64,000 bases of DNA from positions 200,265,232 to 200,329,231 of the forward strand of contig CM076990.1 in assembly GCA_039090855.1 (NCBI GenBank), written 5' to 3'. The stretch comes from Macrothele yani. Lineage: Eukaryota; Arthropoda; Arachnida; Araneae; Macrothelidae. The position numbers were made by a program, and so were the translations under genes. Under the pieces are notes generated by a model, which saw only the letters and a program-made list of their open reading frames with translations, did not search any database and was not told the origin of the DNA. The stretch's first letter is position 1. Each line of letters begins with the position of its first letter. Shown here one piece after another: positions 11,189-22,050 of the stretch.

Positions 11189-11851
11189 CTATAAAGATTA
11201 TTGTACATCACGTTTTTTTTAGCACATGTGTTAATAATATAGTAAATCATTATAAAACTAAATACAATGCATAGATGTTTTTGACTTTCACTACTGTTAG
11301 TTCATTCAGTTAAAGCTTATCAAATGTATTAACATTTGGCATTTCAGAAAAGAGGTTTGAATCAATTAAAGCAAATAATAAAAATACACAAGTGAATCAA
11401 GCTTGACCATTACAGAAATTCTCACCATAGTATAATTATTCCAGCATCAGTTTCCCCATAATCAGCTTTGTTCATTAGAATTTGGCATAGAAGTGCCAAC
11501 CGAAACTGATAACCATATGTAAAAATCCTCAGCAAACTTGAAGACTGTCATTTTGGAATAGGAATTCTCCTGAACAGCCCAGTTTTCATCCAAATATGTT
11601 ATCTATTATATTGCACAGGAGAATGTCTTTTTATGCAAGTGTAGCAACAGAGATGTAGAAGCCTTTTATAGCACAGTCTGAATCATGATTCGTCTGAAAA
11701 TATTTTTAAAGAAATTTTTCTGAGTGGTATGGTAACACATACACACACAGCTGGGAGGAGGAAGAAAAACACAAGATGGGCTAAAAAAATAATGCCTACT
11801 GGCCTGTATTATTTTATTGCTATAAACTAAAGAAAATATTTTATTATAGTG
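11189..11851. other. Intronic sequence, nothing recognised
   Basis: SAAL1 intron 3 DNA between exon 4 and a mariner. It is AT-rich with a short CA run near 11742. No coding or element signature seen. Confidence 0.5.
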
Positions 11852-13114
11852 TTACATATACAAACAAGTTTTAAAGTTTCTTTTTTTTTTTTTTTTTTGT
11901 GACGTGTACCATTAATTTACATATCTGATATTCCCCCGCGTTGTTGTCATATGAACGTAACTGGTCCAGAGTATAAAATGTGACAGAAGTTTGCCCAACA
12001 GTCAAACGCACTTGTACATCTGTAGTTGAAAGACGGCAAGCGATTCTGCATTTATTCGACACTGCATTCGTTACGAATTTCATCAAGGAAAAAATGCTGC
12101 AAAAGCATGTTCTGTTCTGGGGGAGAATATTGTATCGAAAGGCATGTGCGAGTTTTGGTTTAGACGATTTAAAACAGGTGATTTTTATGTTAGCGATCAA
12201 GAACATAGCGGTGCCCTGCAGAAGACTGCACACGAGGAACTGGAAGCATTGCTGGATGAAAATTTGTCTTAAATGCAAAAAGAACTAGCTGAACATGTGA
12301 GGTTAACTCAACAAATCATTTCCAATTGTTTATGCGCAATGGGAAAGATTCAGAAGGAAGGAAAATGGGTGCCACATGACCTGAGCCAGAGGAACAAAGA
12401 TGAGCACATCATGAAGTGTTTGAATCTGTTGAATAAACACCACAAAGTCTTTCCTGTGGAAAATCATTATGGGTGATGAAAAGTGGATATGGTACAGCAA
12501 TCCCAAACCACTGGGTAGACCCAGGTGAAGCAATGACTTTGACACCGAAACGCAATATTCCCTCCAAGAAAGTTCTGCTGTGCATCTGGTGAGATATGAA
12601 GGGTGCACTCTATTATGAACTATTAAAACAAGGTCAAACTTTTACTGCTGATCGCTACAAGCAACAATTGCTGCAATTGAACCAGGAAATCTGTCGGAAA
12701 CATCCATTCACAGGCAAAGGATTGTGTCCCATGAAATTACTGCATGACAATGCTAGGCTGCATGTCGCAAAATCGGTCAAGTAACGTTATTGACACTTGG
12801 CTGGGAACTTTTGGAGCATCCGGCGTATAGTCCTGACATAGCCCCTTCAGACTATTATTTGTTTTGATCAATGCAACATTGTTTGTCTTCTGTACAGTTC
12901 CGGATATGTGACGAAGTACAAAAATGGGTTGACGACTTCATCGCATCACACGACGAAGTATTCTTCATGGCTGGAATCCGTCAGCTGCCAGACTGATGGC
13001 AGAAGGTAATAAATAATGACAGCGCATATTTTGATTCATAAAGGTATTGTTGTTTTTTCTCAAATTACATGTTGTGTTGTCTTAAAATGCTTTAAAACTT
13101 ATTTGTACACTTAA
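11852..13114 (+). mobile_element. Decayed mariner, mauritiana-like
   Basis: The left end reads (A)TATACAAACAAGTTTTAAAG and the right end, read inward, TTAAGTGTACAAATAAG, like the mariner at 25213. TA follows the right end; the left TA looks mutated. Coding remnants in several frames match mariner transposase in order: WFRRFKTGDF, ELEALLDE, QKELAEHVRLTQ, GKIQKEGKWVPHDL, then a PFRLLF region corresponding to the APSDYY end. More than ten stops and frameshifts make it a pseudogene. A T run at 11881-11898 sits just inside the left end. Confidence 0.8.
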
Positions 13115-13591
13115 TAATATATTTAAATTCTTGAAAGCTATAAAGTTAGCTTACCCAGAGTAAACAGTAAAGTTATGGGCTAAATTTGGGTGTTGTTGAG
13201 TATCTAACTATTTTTGGTTGTACCTTGTATATTATTACTGTTGTTCATTTTGTACATATTTTTTTCTTTTTGTATACCTGAAATATACCACTTTTGTATA
13301 CATGTAGCAATCTGTTACAGCAGATAAAAAAAAAAAAACTTGCGATATTGTAAAAAGACAGTTATTATTCCCATATGAGAGTGACCATGATCATTTGAGC
13401 ATGTAGCATACTATAGGGGTTGTTCAATAAGTAGCAAGACTCTTTGGCTGGAGTACATTTACGCCTCCTAATTTTGTCAATATATGGCACTAGTGTACAG
13501 GCGATTAAAAGGCTATACAACGGCACTGCAGCTTGTTTGTTACAAAAGCTGTGTAATGTGATGCACTAATTTTATTGTTCTCTCATAGGAG

Positions 13592-14620
13592 ATGGAAAAG
13601 TTGCTCAACATGCTGCAATTCAGTTTTTGAAGATGAAGAAAATGCCATCAAGCAACATTCCCAGATGAATAAAGGTGGTGTATGGGCCTGCTTATCTTTC
13701 ACGCAGTACTGTAATATGGTGGTGGCAACCCTTTAGTGGTGCACGAACAAGCACTGAAGACCAGCCAAGACCAGGTGCACCATGTCACGCTGTTTTGGTG
13801 ACGACAATTGCACTATGGATGCTGCAGTGAAGGCTAACCAAAGAATCATGATCTGAGAACTGGCGAACAGTGCGGGTGTGAGCATCGGAACTGTCAATAT
13901 GATCGCGCAGTCGCACCTCGAATATTACAAGGTCTGCACCATGTGGGTACCAAAACATCTGTCCAATGAACAGATGAGTCAATGGCTATCGTTACAGCAT
14001 CTGTTCTGGTACCATGAAGAAAGTGAAGATTTCCTGCTACGCATTATTGCTGGGGACAAAAGCTGGTGTCATCATTTCAAGCCAGAGTCGAAATGCCAGA
14101 GCATGCAGTGGAAACACGTGCATCATCGCCATTGCTGAGGAAATCACGGTCAACCATTTCCGCAGAAAAAGTGATGTTCTTTGACCATCAAGGACCACTG
14201 CTTTTTGAGTGGCTACCAAAAGGATCAATCATCAATGGTAAACAATATTGTCAAACTTCAATGAAGCTTCAACAAGCCACCAAAAACAAGAGACCTGGCA
14301 ACCTTACTCAGGGTATTGTGCTTCTGCATGATAACACCTGGCAGCATATAGCATTTACCATGCAAAGGACATAGCAGAACTTTTGCTGAGAAGTCTTTCA
14401 ACATCCTGCATATAGTCCTGACCTGTTGTCCTGCAATTTCCATATCGTTGGACCAATGAAAAAATTTCTCAAAAGCAAACGTTTCACTTTGGATGATCAG
14501 GTGCTTGAAACTGTAGATAACTGGTTGCAGTAGCAGCCTGCCTCCTCCTATGCTGCAGGAATACAAGGGCTTGTGCAACGATGGGACCACTGTCTAAACG
14601 CTGGCGGCAATTATTTTTAG
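13592..14620 (+). pseudogene. Mariner-family transposase, broken
   Basis: The frame can be followed from an ATG at 13592 (MEKLL) to a stop at 14620. Recognisable pieces are the KSRSTISAEKVMFFDH region, IVLLHDN (second catalytic Asp), HPAYSPDLLSCNFH (third catalytic region) and the end RWDHCLNAGGNYF. These are typical of mariner-type DDD transposases. Multiple stops and frameshifts are present, so the gene is inactive. The subfamily could not be decided. Confidence 0.75.
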
Positions 14621-15049
14621 GTATGCCATGCTTTGATCCTTTCAAGCAGGAAGTCTCGCTACTTATTCATGGTGTCCACAGAATTATCAAACCTGATTTC
14701 CCTGACCAAATATATAAGAAATCCCTGACCTTGCACAAATAAGTTTATTTGAGTTTTTCAATATATGTGCCATGATAATAAATAAAATTGAATTGGATAA
14801 TTGAGAAACTATATTATTTAAAAGTGTTTCTGTTTGACGTATAAAGTTTTCCAAATAACTGATTCATTTAACCTTTTTTTTTCTCTCTCTCTATCGGCCT
14901 TCACCTTCCCCATAGCTGTCCAACTCACACCTTTTTCATTTTACCCTTTTTTTCATGGTTTTACATTTATTGAAGAAACACTCAAACAAACCCATACACA
15001 ATATTCAGAACAGTTACTATAAAAATATTACAGAAAGAACACAGTCACT

Positions 15050-18000
15050 GTTTTTATATTACACACCACTTTTCTTCTTTTCCCAATCTGAAATCTTCGC
15101 TTGCAATGCTGCTTCTTCTAACTCTAGTTTCTTCCGTACTCTTTGTCTTTTTTCCTTCAATTCCTTTATTTCATGATCAATTTTTCCTTTTTCCTTCAGT
15201 TTTCGTTCTTCTTCATTTTGAAGAACACTTCTTTCTCAAGATAATCCTGATATCTTCGTCTGGAGGCTCTTACAGAAAGAAGAAGCCTTCTATTGATGGC
15301 AATGTGTTCTACTCCTCACACACTTTTAATGGCATCAAAAACTGTTCTCTGACAAATCAGAGATTCTTCCAGGAGATTTTCCACAAGAAGAGACTTATTG
15401 ACAGAAAATCCACCTTCCACTGAAGCATTTCCATGAGACATAATGAGACAAATTTTTATTACATCCCAAAGTTCACCAAATTGTTTTTGGTTGTACAGTA
15501 GAGCACTGTAAAATTTGTCTAATCCAATGGAATCATACGACTGTCTAGAAATTCATCAAACTGAGACTTTAAAGCAGATTGAGCTTCTACACACAATGAA
15601 GCGTACTGTTTATTAGCTTTTTCAGCACAGTCATCTGAAATCCTGTTCGCACTAAGTAAAACTTTGAGCACAATTTCCACTCTCTTCTTGCCTAGACTCG
15701 GCTGCTGCACTATAATATTTGGGTCCAAACAAGTTACCCCACGGACAAACTTAAATTTTAGTGGGCTTTTCTCACGACGTTTTTCAATCATACTGGTCAC
15801 AAGTTTCCTAAATTCAACCTTAAACTCCAATTTCTCCCTTTCTGAGCACTTCACTTCTTTTAATAGCTTTTTAGCACTAAATCCAATATCAACTTTCTCA
15901 ATTGAGAGAAGATTTTCACTTTTTGATACATCTAAAGTTAACAGTTTTGAGACACTATCGGCTTCACTTAATTTATCAGGCTTCAAGCTTCGTGCCATCA
16001 AATTTTTCATCAGATCCAGCAAATCAGTGTTTAAGAAAGGAATTAAAGGCTTTGGGAGCTCTGGAACCTTCTCAAAAAAGATTCACACTCTGAAACTATA
16101 GTCCTAAATGCAGCAAATTTGCATTTCAACAGTGGACTTTCCGTGAATTCTGCAAGAAACATGTGCTGTTTGCTGGAAACCGATGATTCTTGAACATATT
16201 TCTTGATATGATCATAGACAAGTAATGCCCTAGTCAAACAATTAACGTTTTCCAACCACCTTACAGTGTAAAATTTCAAAGGGGAATCTTTACATCCAGT
16301 AATTATAGTATAATTTGCACGTCGAGCAGGAGTACCTTTTAAAAGGAAGTACAAGTTATGCAGAAAGTGATGTATATCCCATTTCACTGCTTCAAGTCCA
16401 GTTTTCATAGCTCCATTGACCACGTGAAGACCACATAACTCCAATGTCAACTAATATTTTACCATCTGGATTTTCAGTTCTAAGTTTATCTTTCAGCTTT
16501 TGAAGAAAGCGGAGATTAACGTTAGGTCCATCCATTGACACTTGTAGCATGTTATCCAAGGGAAGAGGTGCACCTTTAATGAATTTCTCTAAAAGGTCAT
16601 TAGCTGTTGCCCATCCTAAAAACACACTACTTAGGTATCTAGTGGAAACTTTTTGCAGATTGGCGTCTCAATAACGAACAAACTGATCCATTTGCCCACA
16701 CTGAGCGATCCTCCTCCGTGCTTGACAGTCGGCTGAATGAACTGGTGGTTGAATCTCTGGCCACAGGGACGTCGTACGTATCGGATGCCATCACTTCCGA
16801 ACAAGTTGAACTTGCTCTCGTCGGTGAAAAGCACCTTACTCCAGCCCACCGCAGTCCAGTGTCGATGACGGCGCGAACGCAACTCTGGCTCGTCGATTCT
16901 TGACTCCAATGAGTGGTTTCTTGGCGGGGCGTCTTCCATTCAATCCACCAGCAATGAGACGACGAGAGATGGTCATTCGACTCACGTTCAGGTCGTCGCT
17001 GTCGTGGAATTCGGTGGCGATGTCCATAGCAGTCAAGGTGGGATCAGAACGAGATCGACGGGGGATGCGTCTATCCTGACGCAACGTAGTGGAACGAGGC
17101 CTACCGCATCGCGGACTGTTCTCGACGGCGAGGGCGTCTTCCATTCAATTCACGGTGGACTGGAGTAAGGTAAAAATCACCTTACTCTAGTCCACCGCGG
17201 TCCAGTGTTGATGACGGCTCGTAGATTCTTGACTCCGATGAGTGGTTTCTTGGCGGGGCATCTGCCATTCAATCCACCAGCAATGAGACGATGGGAGATG
17301 GTCATTCGGCTGACGTTCAGGTCGTCACTGTTGCGTAATTTGGTAGCGATGTCCACAGCAGTCAAGGTGGGATCAGCACGAGATTGACGGGGGATGCGTC
17401 TATCCTGACGCAACGTAGTGGAACGAGGCCTACCACATCGCGGACTGTTCTCAATGGTCCCAATCTTCTTATAACGTTGCAGGATAGCTGAAATGGACTG
17501 GTGTCGTATCTTCAGAGCCCTAGCAATGTCGGTGACATGCATTCCGGATTCTATCATGTTCACGGCCTCCTGGCGAGCTCCGACAGGGATCTCCGCCTTT
17601 TACCCATTACTGAAAACCTAAGATTGACTTATTATCACACTACACATCTCAAAACCCACAAAAATCACAAGAAAAACATTAATACAGGCAGCAAACAAAT
17701 GGGTAATAATTGGCGATTTTTGAATATGGCCCATTTCGAACGACAAATTCGCTCTGAGCGAAATACAAACTACGCGGCATTGTAACCCACGAATCAACAC
17801 GCCATATCCCAAAATGACCTGATTTGGTCCAGCAGAAAAAAAATTATGGTCAAAAAAGTGTTTTGCCAAATACTTTTGTTTGCTACTGTAAGATGCTTTG
17901 CTTTTGCCTAAAGTAAATTTTGAAGCTATTGCACTGTCAGGAAAAATTAACTGAAATGTTTTGTTAATCTGTGTACAAGAGTTCTGAGACATTCACTTGG

Positions 18001-18449
18001 GCAACACTTACCATGGCCCATATTATTTCCGTCTTTGTTACATCGTCTTTCACTACATAAGCATTAAGATCACTGGGCTTCACATCATCTTTCACAACCT
18101 AAGTATTTGAGTTATTAGACTTAATATTTTCTAGAAGTACTGATTCCACATTTCCTGAGCTTGTTGATGACAAGAGTTTGTTATTACTAAGAGAGTTCGT
18201 TTTCACAGAGGAAGTGAAAGAAGCAAGACTGGGCTGAGAAATTTTAGCACGGATGTTTTTCAAATGATTAGGGCCATTTCCGTGGCTGGATACTGCCCGA
18301 CGCCCCATGTTGCTAAGCTTGAAAGTTTTAGAGCACACTTTACAAAATGCTGATTCATTGTCGCCGTTCACAGCAGCTATCCAACCAGAAAACTCAGGAT
18401 TTAATTGTTCATCCAACCATTGTTCATTAAACACACAACGCTTTGACAT
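15050..18449 (-). pseudogene. BED-finger hAT-like transposase, broken and interrupted (copy 2)
   Basis: The N-terminus starts at an ATG at 18449. A BED finger follows (CKVCSKTF...H with SSHGNGPNH), then a Ser/Asn-rich linker to about 18100 and IFPDSAIASKFTLGKSKASY up to about 17890. The frame is then broken by the Tc1 at 16660-17888. It resumes with VSTRYLSSVFLGWATAN, SMDGPNVN, CGLHVVNGAMKTG, RWLENVN and, after further breaks, the VDIGFSAKKLL part and a Lys-rich C-terminus. By comparison with copy 1, about 55 codons containing the FDES catalytic motif are missing at the Tc1 junction, so the protein could not work even without the insert. Confidence 0.8.
16660..17888 (-). mobile_element. Rearranged Tc1-like element with duplicated N-terminal half
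   Basis: The right end is a Tc1-type terminal repeat, CAGTAGCAAACAAAAG read inward from 17888, followed by TA. From there the minus strand encodes MNMIESGMHVTDIARAL (paired helix-turn-helix), then NSPRCGRPRSTTLRQDRR and the MTISHRLIAGGL region (17563-17177). A second, slightly different copy of NSPRCGRPRS to VKNRRARVAFA follows (17144-16836), then WSKVLFTDESKFNLF (first catalytic Asp) and VKHGGGSL. The rest of the gene and the left terminal repeat are absent. The junction at 17152-17195 is an inverted repeat. The copy is dead. Confidence 0.8.
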
Positions 18450-18581
18450 TGCTGCAGTCTTAATTGCCTTTTAACAATATATAACTTATATCGCAAATTT
18501 TCTTCTACTCCTTTGACTTAAAACAAAAAGAGAAATGTTAACAAGTAATGTAACACAACTTACAATAATAGGTAGGAAATA

Positions 18582-20143
18582 CACTGCCGGACAATTGCTA
18601 AGGACGGATGACAATAGCAACGATAGCAGCCATAAAATGGAAGGCAGGAAAATGTGGAAATTAGCATAAGTGCGGGATACAGTAAGACGTGTTGTGCATA
18701 TGCAAATTTTGGATTGCCGAACTTGTTCGTGACGTCATAGCGCTGATAAGAGATATAAAGGATCTGACGCGTATTGACCGTTGTTGTTCAAACGCAAAGT
18801 TGAAAGGGAAAGAATCAATTGACGAACTTGCAATTTTCAGTATGTCTTCCCGACATCACCTAGATGATTTTACGCGTGGCCGTATTATTGGCAAGATTGA
18901 AGAAGGGCGAAAAATAACAGATGTTGCCAGGGAGTTTGACGCCAGCCACAGTGTTGTTTCAAGGCTTTGGAAATCATTTCAAACAAATGGAGAGTGTAGC
19001 AAACGTCACGGGGGAGGTCGTGTTCGCAGTACGACACCTGCAGAAGATCGGTACATAGTGCTATCAAGAAAAAGACACCGGCGCAGCACAGCTAGTGAGG
19101 TAGCAAATCCGTTTATGGCTGCTACTGGCAAGCGGATCTCCCGAAAAACTGTCGCCAGACGTTTGCATGAAGGAGGACTATACACCCGCCGTCCTGTTGT
19201 GTGCATCCCATTGTCCAGACGTCACCGTACCGCCCGTTTGCAATGGTGCCATCAACATTGCAATTGGACTGATAACGACTGGTCTGCTGTCCTCTTCTCA
19301 GATGAGAGTAGATACAGTCTATCGTCTGATTGTCGACGACAACTGATCTGGCGTGATAGTGGTACTGCATATTGTCCAGCAAACATACAGGAAAGGGACC
19401 AATATCCGACATGTAGTGTCATGGTATGGGCTGGCATCATGATCAATGGTCGTACGTCCCTCTATGTGCTTCCAACTGGGACTATGACTGGCCAACGATA
19501 TATTAATGATGTTCTGCTACCTCATGTTCGCATGTTCCGTGGTGCTGTCGGTGATAGATTCATTTTCATGGACGACAACGCAACATGTCATCAAACAGTC
19601 GCTGTCCAGGAGTGTCTTGAGAGCGAGGATATTCAACGCCTCGTATGGCCAACACGTTCTCCAGATCTAAATCCCATTGAAAATGTGTGGGATGCTTTGG
19701 GGAGGAGTCTTGCTGGTCGCCAATGCCCTCCAATAAACAAGGACACCCTCATCCGTGCACTGACAGAGGAATGGGATAAATTACCCCAACAACTGCTTGA
19801 TAATGTTGTGCAAAGCATGACACGACGTGTGGAATCTTGCATTGCCCTCCATGGTGGCCATATCTCGAATTGGCATCTTACGCCAGAACACCTGCGGACG
19901 GTAATTGCATTTTTTTCACGTTTACGTATTCTGCACAAAATGGCCTGTTTGTCCCTTGAACACGTTCCAAAGCCTTCTGGATTTCAGAGCGTAGATACAG
20001 TCTATCATTACAAGAAAGACAATAAATTGTCTTTCTTGTAATGTCCTGGCATTCTGACATTTTATTTCACTTGGCATCCAACCACACTTTTTTATGCGCT
20101 ATATAGCCGTTTATGATCCGTCCTTAGCAATTGTCCAGCAGTG
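18582..20143 (+). mobile_element. Complete Tc1-like element
   Basis: The terminal inverted repeats of at least 28 bp begin CACTGCCGGACAATTGCTAA on the left and CACTGCTGGACAATTGCTAA on the right (read inward), differing at one position. TA borders both sides (18580-18581 and 20144-20145). At 1562 bp it has the usual Tc1 size and encloses one intact transposase frame. It is inserted in the 5' non-coding part of the hAT-like copy 2. Short, near-identical ends and an open gene point to recent insertion. Confidence 0.93.
18842..20041 (+). CDS. Tc1-like transposase (DD34E), intact
   Basis: Encodes 399 residues from the ATG at 18842 (MSSRHHLDDF). The frame is open further upstream to 18689, but this Met starts the conserved helix-turn-helix region (TRGRIIGKIEEGRKITDVAR). 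Catalytic residues are in place: Asp154 in LFSDES, Asp245 in FMDDNATCH, and Glu280 in DLNPIENVW, exactly 34 residues after Asp245. Tc1 enzymes of this type cut and paste the element at TA sites. The protein is some 50 residues longer than usual at the C-terminus, after HGGHISNW, ending in a frame that runs into the right non-coding part. All catalytic motifs are intact; activity is not shown. Confidence 0.9.
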   Translation: MSSRHHLDDFTRGRIIGKIEEGRKITDVAREFDASHSVVSRLWKSFQTNGECSKRHGGGRVRSTTPAEDRYIVLSRKRHRRSTASEVANPFMAATGKRISRKTVARRLHEGGLYTRRPVVCIPLSRRHRTARLQWCHQHCNWTDNDWSAVLFSDESRYSLSSDCRRQLIWRDSGTAYCPANIQERDQYPTCSVMVWAGIMINGRTSLYVLPTGTMTGQRYINDVLLPHVRMFRGAVGDRFIFMDDNATCHQTVAVQECLESEDIQRLVWPTRSPDLNPIENVWDALGRSLAGRQCPPINKDTLIRALTEEWDKLPQQLLDNVVQSMTRRVESCIALHGGHISNWHLTPEHLRTVIAFFSRLRILHKMACLSLEHVPKPSGFQSVDTVYHYKKDNKLSFL

Positions 20144-20714
20144 TACAAGGTTACATTAGTAGGAAGGGGAAGTTAGTGACTGTCTGCAACACCAAGTGCA
20201 AGTGTGTTGGGCAATGAGGGCGTCACTCCCAACGCCGGGTTAAAACTAGCTGCAGTCTAACTGTGATTGAAATTTCCCTGACTTTTTTCTTAAATATCAC
20301 TGATTTTTCTTGACTTTTCCCAAAATTTCAGGCATTTCCCTGACTTTCCAGAATGTGGACATCCTGTTATTGAACAACCCTTATATGTAACATCAATCCT
20401 ACTCGCCTTTCATAGAATCACTTTCAATTTGTATAGTTGGTTTTTTTTTTTCTTCATTGAGATTGCCATTGTGCCCAGATAAGTAAGAGAAAAACCCCAG
20501 TTCTAAATTATCCAGTCAAATGTTGGGTCAAACAGTGAGTATGGTTCTGAGCATGGACTGACATTCAGAAAATACAAATAGTTTTTCCATGAAACTGTAA
20601 ATTTGTTTTTTCATAAGCAATTAAAGCCTATTTGATTTACCAGGTGTTTCACTAGGTAGTGACAAAAGAAAGAGGCAATAAAGTTAATTTACTTTATTGG
20701 AAAGAGGCAATACA
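20144..20714. other. Right end of hAT-like copy 2, mariner tip, then unassigned sequence
   Basis: 20144-20366 is the remaining right flank of the hAT-like element, with several TTTCCCTGA-type motifs. 20367-20381 is the target duplication plus the tip of the split mariner. 20382-20714 has no recognised element. It contains a short direct repeat (gaaagaggcaata near 20669 and 20700). Confidence 0.7.
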
Positions 20715-21022
20715 GTTAACTACGTCATCAGCAAAACGAAGGTGGGTTAGATAATCTCCATTAATCTTTATCCCTTTGTTTTCCCAGTTCAGTGACTGAA
20801 AGACATTTTCCAATGTGGCATTAAAGAGCTTCGGAGATATGGTGTCACCTTGTCTCACTCCCTTTCCAATTTTTATGGGTGCTGTATTCTCAAATAGCCA
20901 AATATTTGCACTTGCATTTTCATAGATGTTATGAATAATATTAATGTATGCATCTTCAATACCACAGGATTTCAAAGCCATTGTAACTGCTGATGGTTTC
21001 ACCGAATCAAAGGCCTTTTCAT
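20715..21022 (-). mobile_element. Internal fragment of an RTE-type LINE
   Basis: The minus strand encodes the central reverse-transcriptase block: KAFDSVKPSAVTMALK, then GKGVRQGDTISPKLFN and HLRFADDVV. It is very similar to 37130-37430 of the long RTE copy. Both ends are abrupt and no 3' tail is present, so this is a fragment, not an independent end-to-end insertion. It lacks EN and the C-terminal part. Confidence 0.82.
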
Positions 21023-21900
21023 ATACATATATTATTTCAAAAAGATATACTAAAATGTCATTTTGGTTACAGACAGTTACTTCCAGAAGGTGGCATCTCT
21101 GAAAATGACATTTGGATCACAGATGATATGACATAGCATAAAATTCATTTGCACTATGGTACTAGTTCTGTTCCTCCCCCCCCCCCCCCATTTTCCTATG
21201 CTTAGTGGCCAGTAGCTTTTCCCATTTGGCTAGTACAATTTAGATCCTACTAGCGACAATGACAAGTAGAAAACTGAATGCTTTCGTGAGGATTGTTGCT
21301 GTACCTACTGGACTGGATGATCTTTCCTTTACCCATCGCCTTTTTCAACATGGATATACCTTTTTTTGCAAAGAATGAAATATCTTGCATTTTGTGAGAC
21401 AATGCATCATTACCAAAGTCAGTATGCCACACAAGCAACATCTGTAACTTGTTGCTTTGTCATATCCCACCCAGTTTTTCTTAGTTTTTTTTTTCTTTTT
21501 GGAACCAAGTGCAGGATTGGTGAGAAAATCACTAGTGTGGAGATAATTGGTTGCTCAGATCAAAGGGCATAATGACTAAATCAATTCACAAGCCAGTCAA
21601 TCCTGTACAAAAAGCATCATTAAAAGGTGAAAAAATGCCCAAAAGCCACATATCCTATCCAAGATATAATTCCCTTAAAACAGATCCCTCTTTTAAATTT
21701 TGGCTGAAATTTCTTTCCATTTTCGCATTAAGCAATTTCTATTTTACCAAAATGTTACACTGTAGGAATTTGTGTTACTTCTGTTATACTCCAAAAACTA
21801 AATAAATAAATGATCCATTTTATAGCATTTCCCCATTGTCAAAGACATGCTTTATGTACGTTTCCCAGTCCTTGTACAGCAAAAAACTCCTCATACTTAC
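21023..21900. other. Intronic sequence, nothing recognised
   Basis: SAAL1 intron 3 sequence next to exon 3. It contains a C run at 21176-21189 and AT-rich tracts. No coding or element ends seen. Confidence 0.5.
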
Positions 21901-22050
21901 ATGGTTAGCAGACATGTCCCACAGTGTACATGCACGCTCCTCTAATGCAGCATCTAGCTCTATAATCTCAGTTTCTGGTCCCCCTGTAATATCATCTGAT
22001 GATTCTCCCATTGATTGAACTTCTGAGGAATTACATTCCTTATTTACTGC
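21901..22050 (-). CDS. SAAL1: SAAL1 exon 3
   Basis: A 150-nt minus-strand exon of 50 codons, phase 0 at both ends. The acceptor is strong (ttattttctcttgtag) and the donor is near-consensus (GTAAGTATG). It encodes an acidic, Ser-rich stretch (GESSDDITGGPETE) followed by IIELDAALEERACTLWDMSANH. This matches the SAAL1 hallmark region, where an ELD acidic helix precedes C..WDMS and the next residues are DVA.FLQ.F, here at the start of exon 4. The acidic segment is probably disordered and the WDMS region starts the helical fold. Confidence 0.9.

Larger units (their letters stand above)
14668..20366 (-). mobile_element. BED-finger hAT-like transposon, copy 2 (5-bp target duplication, two Tc1 insertions)
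   Basis: The left end is CATGGTGTCCACAG and the right end, read inward, CAGGATGTCCACAT. TTATT is duplicated at 14663-14667 and 20367-20371, splitting a mariner terminal repeat. TTTCCCTGA motifs recur near both ends (14698, 20274, 20336). The element carries the same type of gene as copy 1 but is clearly diverged from it, so the two belong to related but distinct families. Without its two Tc1 inserts it is about 2.9 kb. A part of its gene is deleted at the left junction of the first Tc1. Confidence 0.85.
13416..20381 (+). mobile_element. Mariner-like element, split near its right end by a hAT-like insertion
   Basis: The left terminal repeat starts GGGGTTGTTCAATAAGTAGC at 13416 after TA (13414-13415). 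The right terminal repeat is cut in two: its inner part is at 14647-14667 and the outermost bases 'gaacaaccct' are at 20372-20381, followed by TA. Removing the insert (14668-20366) and one TTATT restores a matching inverted repeat. The mariner-like element proper is about 1.27 kb. It is the oldest layer of a four-element nest in SAAL1 intron 3. Confidence 0.85.
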
